The notes beneath the pieces were generated by a model. That model was not told where the DNA came from and made no database searches. It was given only the letters and a program-made list of their open reading frames with translations. Positions 29,602 through 36,424 of a DNA stretch of 36,424 bases are shown one piece after another (the first letter of the stretch is position 1; each line of letters starts with the position of its first letter). The stretch comes from Vulcanimicrobiota bacterium (GTDB lineage: Bacteria; Vulcanimicrobiota; Vulcanimicrobiia; Vulcanimicrobiales; Vulcanimicrobiaceae). Both the position numbers and the translations under genes were made by a program. The stretch lies in NCBI GenBank assembly GCA_003164495.1, contig PLTN01000236.1, positions 1-36,424 on the forward strand, read 5' to 3'.

Positions 29602-30768
29602 CTAGACAAACTCCGCGGTTTCCCGGATGTTCGTCACCGCGAGATCGAGGCGGTGTTTGGGCCGTGACCACACCTTCAATGGCCGCCCTTCGGCCAGCGC
29701 GCGCAACTCGCGCTCCCAGATCTTGCGGAGCAAGATAATGCCCTTGTCGGATTGACCGAGCCGGTCTTTGTGCCGTTCGGTGATGCGCCCTTGACCCGCG
29801 AGCGCCACGTTGTCTTCCACGACGAACAGCGCCGGATAGTCTTTATCGACGTCTTGCAAGCGCATCTTGCCGGCGAGAATTTTCTCGACGAGCACGCCCG
29901 GTTCGACGTCCCAGTCGGGACGATTCATGATCGTACCCCGCGCCTTGGGCGGGGCACCCGGTTGCGGTTTCTGCAAGCGGATCGAGAACGTCATCGACAG
30001 CTCGTCGGTCATCGGCACACGATATGCGAGATGCACCGTCCAGTACGCGTATTCCGGCGATGGCGGCAGATCGGTCATGTTGATGTTGGGCATCATCAGG
30101 TGCCCGACGCGCGGGACGTTCACGCCGCTGCCGGAGCGTTTACCCTCACGCCGGATCCCGTAGTCCGTTTCGGTCACCGTGATCTCGGGCAGTTCCTTGA
30201 GCCCGATCGCGCGCGTCGAGACGGAGTGCACGAAGTGCACGTGCACCTCATCGACGTCGTTCTCGAGACGTTGGAACCAGCTGCACGGCACCTCGTGCTT
30301 GTTGACCGAGTAGTCGGCGCCCTCGACATCCTCCAATTCGGGATAGCGCGGAAATTCCGGCGCGTCGCCCTCCCCGAAGTGGCCATACACCAAGCCGAAG
30401 TATTCGCGTACCGGGTAGGCCTTGATCTTCACCTTGGCCGCGAAGGTGGCGTTTTCGGCCGGCTGCTCGATGCACTGACCGGTTGGATCGAACACCCAGC
30501 CGTGATAGAGACAACGGATGCAATCGTCTTCGACCCACCCGAACGCGAGCGACGTTTGGCGATGGGGACAGCGATCGTCGAGCAGGACGACGGCGCCGCT
30601 CTGCCCGCGATAGAGCGTAAAGTACTCGTTGGCAAATTGCGCGCGCACCGGCCGGCCTTCAACGAGGTCGGCGCTGCGGGCGATCGGCTGCCAAAACCGG
30701 CGCAAGAAGCGTCCGGCTAAGGTCTCCGGTCCAACGTGTGCGAAATCGGTGGCGTCGCCGGTGGTCAT
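29602..30768 (-). CDS. Rieske non-heme iron oxygenase, phthalate 4,5-dioxygenase-like
   Basis: A 388-aa oxygenase subunit. Rieske [2Fe-2S] ligands Cys67, His69, Cys86 and His89 (CPHR...CLYHGW). Mononuclear iron site D-x2-H-x4-H in ENDVDEVHVHFVH (Asp173, His176, His181). GPETLAGRFLRRFWQPIA at the N-terminus and RITERHKDRLGQSDKGII near the C-terminus are typical of the phthalate 4,5-dioxygenase oxygenase branch, which works with a separate phthalate dioxygenase reductase; no reductase is seen here. The ATG is 2 nt after the stop of the enoyl-CoA hydratase, so both are one operon. Substrate may be phthalate or another aromatic carboxylate; not decidable from sequence. Confidence 0.92.
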   Translation of the reverse strand: MTTGDATDFAHVGPETLAGRFLRRFWQPIARSADLVEGRPVRAQFANEYFTLYRGQSGAVVLLDDRCPHRQTSLAFGWVEDDCIRCLYHGWVFDPTGQCIEQPAENATFAAKVKIKAYPVREYFGLVYGHFGEGDAPEFPRYPELEDVEGADYSVNKHEVPCSWFQRLENDVDEVHVHFVHSVSTRAIGLKELPEITVTETDYGIRREGKRSGSGVNVPRVGHLMMPNINMTDLPPSPEYAYWTVHLAYRVPMTDELSMTFSIRLQKPQPGAPPKARGTIMNRPDWDVEPGVLVEKILAGKMRLQDVDKDYPALFVVEDNVALAGQGRITERHKDRLGQSDKGIILLRKIWERELRALAEGRPLKVWSRPKHRLDLAVTNIRETAEFV

Positions 30769-30770
30769 GC

Positions 30771-31553
30771 TTATCGTCCTTCGAAAACGGGCTTGCGCTT
30801 TTCCAGAAACGCGCGCGTGCCTTCACGGAAATCGTTCGTGCTGACCATCGCGCCGAAGTGCAAGGCTTCGAGTGCGAGGCCTTCGGCGAGCGGTAGGGCG
30901 GCGCCCTCGCGAATCGCGCGCTTCGTGGCCGTGATCGCAAGCGGCGCCTTCGCTGCGATGGCGTTGGCGATGCGCCGCGCTTCGGGCATCAGTTCGGCAA
31001 TCGGTACCACGCGCTGGACGAGTCCGATGCGATACGCTTCGGCCGCGTCGATGGTCTCGCCGGTCAGGCACATGAAGAGCGCCATGCCCGGACCCAAGAG
31101 CCGCGTCGTGCGCTGCGTGCCGCCGTAGCCCGGCGGTACGCCGAGGTTCACTTCGGGCTGGCCGAATTTCGCGTTCTCGCTCGCGATCCGGAAGTCGCAC
31201 GCCATCGCCAGCTCGCATCCGCCGCCGAGCGCGAATCCGTTGACGGCCGCGATGACCGGCACCGGCAAGGCTTCGATCAGTTGCGTGATGCGTTGACCGG
31301 TGCGCGCCTTGTGCTCGCCCGCGACCGCGCCTGGAAGCTCGGCAAGTTCGGCGATGTCGGCACCGGCCGCAAAGGCGCGCTCGCCGGAGCCGGTGACGAT
31401 CACGGCCCGCAGCTGGGGATCGCCGGAGAACGCGTCCAGCGTCTCCTCCAGCATCGTCAGCAAATCGTGGTTGAGCGCGTTGAGGACCGCGGGGCGGTTG
31501 AGCGTGAGCGTCGCGACGGCGCCGTCGATCTCCAATTTGAGGATGTCGTCCAT
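30771..31553 (-). CDS. Enoyl-CoA hydratase/isomerase (crotonase family)
   Basis: A 260-aa crotonase-fold enzyme. NRPAVLNALNHDLL (N-terminal strand), oxyanion-hole segments FAAGADIAEL and ALGGGCELAMACDFRIAS, then FGQPEVNLGVPPGYGGTQR with both acidic positions of true hydratases (Glu in the PEVNLG stretch and a second in the CEL segment). Adds water to 2-enoyl-CoA in beta-oxidation or aromatic-CoA ring-chain degradation. Start ATG 31553, directly in front of the divergent PhoU gene region. First gene of the operon with the Rieske oxygenase, which implies the same catabolic route, although CoA thioesters are not part of the standard phthalate path. Confidence 0.93.
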   Translation of the reverse strand: MDDILKLEIDGAVATLTLNRPAVLNALNHDLLTMLEETLDAFSGDPQLRAVIVTGSGERAFAAGADIAELAELPGAVAGEHKARTGQRITQLIEALPVPVIAAVNGFALGGGCELAMACDFRIASENAKFGQPEVNLGVPPGYGGTQRTTRLLGPGMALFMCLTGETIDAAEAYRIGLVQRVVPIAELMPEARRIANAIAAKAPLAITATKRAIREGAALPLAEGLALEALHFGAMVSTNDFREGTRAFLEKRKPVFEGR

Positions 31554-31634
31554 AGCCGTCGCCGTTTGCGGGCCGGAGAAGGGCACCCTTTCGTAAAATG
31601 AGATTAAGAGTGACCGGCGGATGCTCGAGCGTGA

Positions 31635-31640
31635 TATAGT
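31635..31640 (+). promoter_or_regulatory. -10-like TATAGT directly before phoU (possible leaderless start)
   Basis: TATAGT ends 7 nt before the ATG at 31647, which would put transcription start on or next to the A of the start codon. No ribosome site precedes this ATG. The arrangement TANNNT-N6-ATG is typical of leaderless genes. No clear -35 box. Confidence 0.4.
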
Positions 31641-31646
31641 GACAAA

Positions 31647-32300
31647 ATGCGTACCGCCTATCATCAAGCCCTGGATAACGCACGTCTCGACGTCGTACGG
31701 CTTGGCGCGCTCACGCTCGATGCGATCCGGTCGGCGACGCATGCGCTCGAACGCCGCGACGGATCCCTGGCCGCGCGCGTCATCGCCGGTGACGACGAGA
31801 TCGACGACACCCGCCGGCGCGTCGAGGCCGCCTGCATCGAGCTGATTTGGAAGCAGCAGCCGGTGGCGAGCGAACTGCGCGCGATCGCCGGTGCCTTGCA
31901 GATCGTCACCGACCTCGAGCGGATCGGCGACTACGCCGTAGATATATCGAAGAACGCGATCAAGTTGATTGACGTGCCGATTCGCCCGGCATCGGTGGAA
32001 ATCGGGCAAATCGCCGCGGTCTCGCAGACGATGCTGGCCGACGCGATGCGCGCATACCGCGAAGGCGACGCCGCCGTGGCGGATTCCGTGATCGAACGCG
32101 ACGATGAAGTCGACCGGCTCTATCGCAGCGGCATCGAGGCGCTGCAGAGTGAAATGCAAGCCGACTCGGGCGTCGTTCCGGCCGGCACGATCCTGCTCTT
32201 CGTGCTGGCGACGATCGAACGCGTGGGCGACCGGGCCCAGAATATCGCCTGGAAGACGAAGGACGTCGTCGGCGGCCTAGTGCGTATTCAGCAAGTTTGA
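31647..32300 (+). CDS. phoU: PhoU-type phosphate signalling protein
   Basis: A 217-aa all-helical protein with two PhoU repeats, each carrying the metal-binding E/D-R-x-G-D motif: DLERIGDYAVDISK (about 89-102) and TIERVGDRAQNIAWKTKD (about 190-207). RTAYHQALDNARLDVVRLGALT is the usual start. PhoU couples the PstSCAB phosphate transporter to the PhoR sensor and limits phosphate uptake; the pst and phoBR genes are not in this window, so it is an orphan member here. Possible leaderless promoter directly upstream. Overlaps the end of the convergent DUF1345 gene by 24 bp. Divergent from the enoyl-CoA hydratase. Confidence 0.93.
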   Translation: MRTAYHQALDNARLDVVRLGALTLDAIRSATHALERRDGSLAARVIAGDDEIDDTRRRVEAACIELIWKQQPVASELRAIAGALQIVTDLERIGDYAVDISKNAIKLIDVPIRPASVEIGQIAAVSQTMLADAMRAYREGDAAVADSVIERDDEVDRLYRSGIEALQSEMQADSGVVPAGTILLFVLATIERVGDRAQNIAWKTKDVVGGLVRIQQV

Positions 32301-32957
32301 CGCGAGGTTGACCACGAGCGCCAGGATCGCCGTGTTGTACGCGAATGACATCACGGCGTGCATGAGCGCGATCGTGCGTACGCCCGGATCAGTGATCTGC
32401 ACGTCGGAGACTTGGAACGTCATGCCGATGACGAATGAGAAGTACGCGAAGTCGTAGTCGTCGGGCTCGGCCGTGCCGGGGAACGTGAGCCCGCGCTGCG
32501 CGGTTCCGTCTTGGTCCGAGTCGTAATAGTAGAGATGCGCGTAGCGGAAGATGAACGTCGTGTGGATCAAGAACCACCCGAGGATCACCGCCGCGATGCC
32601 GGCCGCGAGCGCAATGTCGCGGTCCGCTGCCGGGACGTTGGGACCTTTGCCGAGGATCACGGTTGCCGACGCCAAGCCGGCGATCGCGCTGATGACCACG
32701 ACGCCCAGGAGCAGATTGCGGCCGGGGTCGGCTTGCGCCGCGCGGCGGACCGTGTGCGCGGCGTTGTTGCGTAAACCCATCGTCCAGTCGTACGCGAGCA
32801 ACACGAATGCCGCGGCATCGTAGGCGGCGACAGCCCGCACCGTACCGTGCAGCCACGGCGGTGCGAAGAAGACGATCAGCAGCGCCGCGATAACGGCGCT
32901 CGCGATGCCGACCCAGCGGATCGTAAACCAGCTAGGTCCCGCCGCGGCAGCGTTCAG
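32277..32957 (-). CDS. DUF1345 membrane protein, probable CTG start
   Basis: A DUF1345 protein with about five membrane helices. Family landmarks: AYDAAAFVLLAYDW, GWFLIHTTFIFRYAHLYYYD, DYDFAYFSFVIGMTFQVSDVQI and ALVVNLASNLL. The first ATG/GTG/TTG in frame is a GTG at 32840, but the family needs one more N-terminal helix, and the frame upstream reads exactly that (WFTIRWVGIASAVIAALLIVFFAPPW) with no usual start codon. It can begin at CTG 32957, which overlaps the stop of the upstream gene as CTGA, like the ATGA overlaps seen elsewhere. Without this segment the protein would be 187 aa; with it, 226 aa. Function unknown. Confidence 0.75.
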   Translation of the reverse strand: MNAAAAGPSWFTIRWVGIASAVIAALLIVFFAPPWLHGTVRAVAAYDAAAFVLLAYDWTMGLRNNAAHTVRRAAQADPGRNLLLGVVVISAIAGLASATVILGKGPNVPAADRDIALAAGIAAVILGWFLIHTTFIFRYAHLYYYDSDQDGTAQRGLTFPGTAEPDDYDFAYFSFVIGMTFQVSDVQITDPGVRTIALMHAVMSFAYNTAILALVVNLASNLLNTH

Positions 32958-34390
32958 GCGCCGTCCTCAGCGATCGCGCAGGGCGCCATGATCGCATCGC
33001 TCATGCCGTGGATGAGCCGTTTGTCGGCCGGGGCGACGGTGGCGAGAATTCCGCCCAGACGCACGGCATCGCCGGTGACGAAATAGTAGGGCGTCAAACG
33101 AACGCGTCCGTCCATCTCGCGCATTCCCTCGGTCGCCGGATCGAAATAGGCCACCCGTACGCGACGGCCCTTATGGAAGCGCTGCAGGATGTGCGGCGTT
33201 TTCTCGAAGGCGGCGAGCCCGTTGGTCAGCGCGGCTTTCCAGTCTTCGCGGGTGAGATCGTTGGCGATCTGCACGCCGCGTGAACCCCAGGCGAGTTCGC
33301 TGAAGCCCGACGGCTTGACGACGTAGTCGCGCTCGCCCTTGCCCAGCGTTTCCAACTGCATCCAGTCGTTGACGGGAAGACCGCTCGCGGTCAGGCCCAT
33401 GATGGCCGACTGCGGCGGCAGCGGACGCGAGTCGAGGATCCATGTCTGCGGAAAGAGCGCGCGCAAACGGGTGAAGACGTCGTCGGTGAGCTCTTTGCGC
33501 CACAGCGCTTCGAGCAGCGGATGATGCAAGAGCGCGAAGGCCGACTTCTCTTCGAATTGCGGTTTCGGCGGCGGCGTCATCTTCACGCGGTTATGGCGCG
33601 CCGCGTAGAGCATCAGCTCTTGCTTGGGCACGTTGAGCAGATCGAAAAGTTCGAAATTGCGGTAGAGCACGTCGAGGCGATCTTCTTTGCCGTCGGCGTG
33701 ACGGATGAAGAGCGCCTCTTCGGTGAACACGATGTCTTGCGGCGCGCACACGAACACGTCGCCCAAGCCGAGCGTGCGAATGCGAGCGGCGAGCCAGTTG
33801 AGCTCGCCGCGATAATCAGAAGATTCCTCGGATACGACGATCGCCGTGCACGGGCGCTCCTTTTGCGCCGTGGCCTCGAGCATCGCGGTGAACGCACGCG
33901 GCATGCCGTCGTCATCGCCGACCGTGTCGAGACCGAGTTCGCAGTACGTGTGCGCCATCGCGCCGACGAAGCCCATGCCGCCCGGTACGCTGTCGAGTTC
34001 GCTCGCGACGAACCCGCCGTCGGTGAGAATCAAGTCGGGCCGGATCACTTGCGGGATATCGGCGCGGAAACGGTTCTGCCGCGCGAGCTTGACGATGCTC
34101 TCGGGTTTTCCCTGATCGAGATACTCGGCCAGAAAGGCCGGAATCGTGCCGCGCGCGCTGCGCGTGTAGAGCCCGTTGAGCGCGCGATAGAAGGCGACGA
34201 GGTCGGGACCGAGCGCCTCGATCTTCGCGAGCGTCGCGGGTGCGAGCCGGAACGGCTCCGAGGCGATGCGCCAAGCGACCGCACCGTCTTCGCCCTCGGG
34301 GACGCGAAACAGGCCGGGCGGAAGGTGCTCGATGACGTAGCGGCTCCGCTCCGCGGGCGTCATTCCGGGGGCTACCGCCGTACAGGCCAT
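32954..34390 (-). CDS. ATP-grasp-like hypothetical protein
   Basis: A 478-aa soluble protein I cannot name. The first half resembles the preATP-grasp region of circularly permuted ATP-grasp enzymes: QVIRPDLILTDGGFVASELDSVPGG, where the Asp/Glu and SVPGG segment are reminiscent of those in glutathionylspermidine-synthase-like proteins. The later part carries YVVKPSGFSELAWGSRGVQI (Lys and Gly-rich nucleotide loop) and GRVRLTPYYFVTGDAVRLGGILATVAP. This suggests ATP-dependent ligation of an acid to an amine, but it is inference from motifs. ATG 34390 used; ribosome site weak. The next gene (DUF1345) overlaps its stop; a secreted protein lies 41 nt upstream in the same direction. Confidence 0.8.
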   Translation of the reverse strand: MACTAVAPGMTPAERSRYVIEHLPPGLFRVPEGEDGAVAWRIASEPFRLAPATLAKIEALGPDLVAFYRALNGLYTRSARGTIPAFLAEYLDQGKPESIVKLARQNRFRADIPQVIRPDLILTDGGFVASELDSVPGGMGFVGAMAHTYCELGLDTVGDDDGMPRAFTAMLEATAQKERPCTAIVVSEESSDYRGELNWLAARIRTLGLGDVFVCAPQDIVFTEEALFIRHADGKEDRLDVLYRNFELFDLLNVPKQELMLYAARHNRVKMTPPPKPQFEEKSAFALLHHPLLEALWRKELTDDVFTRLRALFPQTWILDSRPLPPQSAIMGLTASGLPVNDWMQLETLGKGERDYVVKPSGFSELAWGSRGVQIANDLTREDWKAALTNGLAAFEKTPHILQRFHKGRRVRVAYFDPATEGMREMDGRVRLTPYYFVTGDAVRLGGILATVAPADKRLIHGMSDAIMAPCAIAEDGA

Positions 34391-34431
34391 ATCGCGCTGT
34401 AGTAACCAGGGCCGGTAACCAGAGGTTGCGG

Positions 34432-34812
34432 CTACTTCAGGACAACGGCACCCGGCAGAAGGAGCGCGTGCTCGAGCACGGCCGAACCGCCGCGATAGGC
34501 GATCGTGAGGTGCAGCTGTTTGTCGGAGCCCAGCTCGGTGAGCGGGACGTCGTCGACGGCCCGGGTCACGGTGGCTCCGTCGACGATGTCGATCGTGAGC
34601 GGGCGCGAGAGCCGTTTATCGCCGCGCGCGAAGGTTTCGGTCACGGTTACGCGGGCCGCCGGCGGTCCGGCGACGCAGAACGTCGCGGCCGTTGCGGTGC
34701 CGTCGATGGCGAGCGTGTCGTGCGTGCAGTTCTCGCCTTGCGCAAGGGCGCTCGCGCTCGCGGCGAGGAAAACGACGGTCGTTCCCGCGAGGGACCGAGC
34801 GAGGAGACGCAT
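34432..34812 (-). CDS. Small secreted protein
   Basis: A 126-aa exported protein: signal peptide MRLLARSLAGTTVVFLAASASALA before QGENC. The mature part is about 100 aa, beta-rich, with two cysteines (ENCTHD, TFCVAG) that may form a disulfide and the pattern ARVTVTETF...LSRPLTIDIVDG, LHLTIAYRGGSAVLEHALLLPGAVVLK. No recognised family. Its ATG (34812) abuts the presumed 5' end of the divergent acetyltransferase gene. First in a same-direction series with the ATP-grasp-like and DUF1345 genes. Confidence 0.65.
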   Translation of the reverse strand: MRLLARSLAGTTVVFLAASASALAQGENCTHDTLAIDGTATAATFCVAGPPAARVTVTETFARGDKRLSRPLTIDIVDGATVTRAVDDVPLTELGSDKQLHLTIAYRGGSAVLEHALLLPGAVVLK

Positions 34813-34857
34813 ATCCCGAAGAACGCCCCCGACGATTCGATCGTTGCGATCCGGCCG

Positions 34858-35406
34858 ATGCGGCGGGCCGACGTCGATGCGTTTGCCGCCTGGGCGCGCC
34901 ACGCGGATCCGCTGTTCAACCACTACAACCTCCCGGACCTCACCCCGGCCACGGCCGATGAATTATGGGCGTTTCTCTCCGGCACCCCGGCCGAGCGCCG
35001 CGCCTATGCGGGCGTGCTGAACGGGCAGGTGGTCGCCACCCTCGTTGTCCGCGACATGGATGCGGCCACGTCCGCGGGCGAACTCGGCATCATGCTCGAC
35101 CCGGCGTATCTCGGTCAGGGCCTGGGCCGGCGCATCCTGGGGGCCTTTGTGACGGTTCTTGCCAACGAAGGCTTTCGCCGGCTTCATTTGGAGGTGGCGG
35201 GGTATAACCGGCGAGCGATCGCCGCCTACCTGGCCTGCGGGTTTACCGCGTGCGACGAATACTGGGCCGATCCGGAACCAGGGATCGACATCGAAGCGTT
35301 GCTCGACGGGCCGGCAGCCGATACCGTATCGGAGAACGTGCGCCTCGAGCCCGACGGGCGCTATCGAGCGCGCACCATTCGCATGGAACGCCGGCTCAAC
35401 CAATAG
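34858..35406 (+). CDS. GNAT-family N-acetyltransferase (start uncertain)
   Basis: A GNAT acetyltransferase. The acetyl-CoA-binding motif A is clear: GELGIMLDPAYLGQGLGRRILGAFVTVL (Q-x-x-G-x-G/R type), followed by FRRLHLEVAGYNRRAIAAYLACGF, the motif B region. ATG 34858 is the only usual start near, but it leaves out strand 1 (SIVAIRPMRR), whose codons continue upstream in the same frame. AGGAG at 34802-34806 lies 6 nt before an in-frame ATC at 34813, so initiation on a non-standard codon there would give the complete domain. Substrate unknown; the family acetylates amines on antibiotics, amino acids or protein N-termini. Confidence 0.8.
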   Translation: MRRADVDAFAAWARHADPLFNHYNLPDLTPATADELWAFLSGTPAERRAYAGVLNGQVVATLVVRDMDAATSAGELGIMLDPAYLGQGLGRRILGAFVTVLANEGFRRLHLEVAGYNRRAIAAYLACGFTACDEYWADPEPGIDIEALLDGPAADTVSENVRLEPDGRYRARTIRMERRLNQ

Positions 35407-35426
35407 ATGAAAGACGATCTTCCCAC

Positions 35427-36242
35427 GTGACGCAGCCAATCGACCTCATCGCCCTCGACCTCGACGGAACACTGCTCGCGCCCGACGAGTCGATTTCCGC
35501 CGGCAACCGCGCGGCCATTTCACGCGCGCTCAAGAGCGGGATCCGCGTCGTGCTCGTGACGGGCCGCGGCGTCGACACGCCGATTCGCGTCTCACGGGAA
35601 CTCGGGCTCAATCTGCCCGTGATCTGTTGTCACGGCGCGCTGACCAAGGACTTCGGCGCGAACAAGATCCTCGAACATACGCCGGTCCCGCTCGCGTACG
35701 CGAAGTCCATGCTCGAGTTCGCGGAACGCAACAACGTCGCGATCGCGGTATACGCCGAGGAGATGTTCTGGCGCCCGGCGGGCTCGCACGTCTACATGCA
35801 AGACATGATCGGTCCGGGCTGGCGCGAGATTCCCTCGCTGCTCGATGCGCTCGCGACCGGCGCACCGACCTTCATCCGCTTCCTGGGTGCGCCGGCGGTC
35901 GAGGCGATGCAGCGCGAGTTCGGTGATTTGCCCCTTACCTATCTCCATGAGACCTGGAAAGACTTCGTCGAGTGCGTCGTGCTGAGCCGCGATGCCAGCA
36001 AGAAGAACGCGCTGATGCGCCTGTGCGCGGATTTCGGGATCCATAGCGACGCCGTGCTGGCGATCGGGGATTCGCGCAACGACGTGCCGATGCTCCGCTG
36101 GGCGGGCACCGGCGTCGCGATGGCCAACGCCGCGGATGAGGTGCGCCAGTCCGTCCGCTACGTCACCGGCGACAACGCCGCCGACGGGGTCGCGCAGGCG
36201 ATCGAGCGGTTTTGCTTCGCCGCGGAGAAGAAGAGCGCGTAA
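35427..36242 (+). CDS. Cof-type HAD-IIB phosphatase
   Basis: A 271-aa HAD-superfamily hydrolase with a C2B cap (about 85-190). Motif I ALDLDGTLL (Asp11 nucleophile and Asp13), motif II VVLVTGRG (Thr), motif III DASKKNALM (Lys), motif IV AIGDSRNDVPML (Asp-Asp pair). ALDLDGTLLAPDESIS and NAADEVRQSVRYVTGDNAADGVAQAI match the Cof/YwpJ group that dephosphorylates sugar phosphates, FMN or pyridoxal phosphate. GTG start at 35427; ribosome site weak. Co-directional with the acetyltransferase (20 nt gap). Its TAA shares bases with the ATG of the next gene (TAATG). Confidence 0.92.
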   Translation: MTQPIDLIALDLDGTLLAPDESISAGNRAAISRALKSGIRVVLVTGRGVDTPIRVSRELGLNLPVICCHGALTKDFGANKILEHTPVPLAYAKSMLEFAERNNVAIAVYAEEMFWRPAGSHVYMQDMIGPGWREIPSLLDALATGAPTFIRFLGAPAVEAMQREFGDLPLTYLHETWKDFVECVVLSRDASKKNALMRLCADFGIHSDAVLAIGDSRNDVPMLRWAGTGVAMANAADEVRQSVRYVTGDNAADGVAQAIERFCFAAEKKSA

Positions 36243-36424
36243 TGCAACCCGCCGCACCCAGCCCGGAATACGAAGATACGTTGCGCGACCTGCTCGCGCG
36301 CCGCGACTGGCAAGCCCTGCGCGAGCATTCGCGCACGCACAACCAGATCCCGGATGACGTTTACAATCAGGGCCAGCACTTTTGGGAAGTGCTGATGCAT
36401 AAACTCACCTGCAGCCGCATCGAC
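36242..36424 (+). CDS. Hypothetical protein, 3'-truncated by window edge
   Basis: The first 61 codons of a gene whose ATG overlaps the stop of the HAD phosphatase (TAATG), so it is translationally coupled to it. Residues visible: MQPAAPSPEYEDTLRDLLAR, then RDWQALREHSRTHNQIPDD and NQGQHFWEVLMHKLTCSRID. It appears soluble and helical; no family is recognised from this part. The remainder lies beyond the window. Confidence 0.75.
   Translation, partial: MQPAAPSPEYEDTLRDLLARRDWQALREHSRTHNQIPDDVYNQGQHFWEVLMHKLTCSRID

Noticed and set aside
1-36424. tRNA genes, rRNA genes, CRISPR arrays, insertion sequences, prophage or integrase
   Set aside because: No T-loop-like segments in a cloverleaf context, no regularly spaced repeats, no transposase or integrase motifs and no flanking direct repeats were found on reading both strands.

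Overview
This is a compact chromosomal window of about 36 kb, G+C-rich by eye, with 41 likely genes (two cut by the window edges), one split gene and one clear pseudogene. I see no rRNA, tRNA, CRISPR array, transposase, phage or plasmid gene. The gene content fits an aerobic, free-living heterotroph, probably from soil: Rieske oxygenase, acyl-CoA-dehydrogenase-type flavin monooxygenase, fatty-acid desaturase, nitrilase, and many exported solute-binding proteins (SBPs). The mix (many orphan SBPs, a LolA-like secreted protein, an SPW-repeat membrane protein, frequent TTG/GTG starts) reminds me of Candidatus Eremiobacterota/Vulcanimicrobiota, but the sequence alone does not prove this.

The dominant theme is periplasmic ligand-binding proteins without a transporter. 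Six NMT1/THI5-type SBPs (1-614 partial, 5526-6446, 14177-15142, 21230-22180, 24352-25350, 26541-27494) and one LivJ-type SBP (28343-29590) are present, yet no ABC permease or ATPase. All four amidohydrolase-superfamily genes (616-1452, 4516-5523 split, 6454-7332, 22187-23221) lie next to one of these SBPs.

Layout. 1-3306: a partial SBP, an amidohydrolase, and a divergent flavin monooxygenase under a promoter with twin palindromes, then a MarR regulator. 3366-7332: a four-gene operon of an Asp-box (BNR) propeller, a LigJ-like hydratase interrupted by an in-frame TAG, an SBP and a LigI-like hydrolase. The two hydrolases resemble late enzymes of the protocatechuate 4,5-cleavage pathway. 7346-13811: a Crp/Fnr regulator, small proteins, a zinc alcohol dehydrogenase with a DoxX protein, a LolA-like secreted protein, a desaturase coupled to a small Sm-like protein, and a nitrilase. 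13978-21180: a small zinc-ribbon protein, SBP, universal stress protein, XRE regulator, an EamA-AKR-HIBADH-like operon, and an orphan HyuB. 21230-29590: SBPs, a secreted amidohydrolase, an SPW membrane protein, a DUF1348 pseudogene, a coiled-coil protein, and a cytosolic PBP-fold protein like 4,5-dihydroxyphthalate decarboxylase. 29602-31553: a phthalate-4,5-dioxygenase-like Rieske oxygenase coupled to an enoyl-CoA hydratase. 31647 to the end: PhoU, DUF1345, an ATP-grasp-like protein, a secreted protein, GNAT, a Cof-type HAD phosphatase and a partial gene.

Taken together, the window looks like a reservoir of sensing, uptake and catabolic genes for aromatic or carboxylate compounds. Homologues of phthalate dioxygenase, dihydroxyphthalate decarboxylase, LigI and LigJ lie within 27 kb, but no ring-cleavage dioxygenase is present, so a complete pathway cannot be claimed. 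Convergent gene ends are packed very tightly, often overlapping, with no recognisable terminators.
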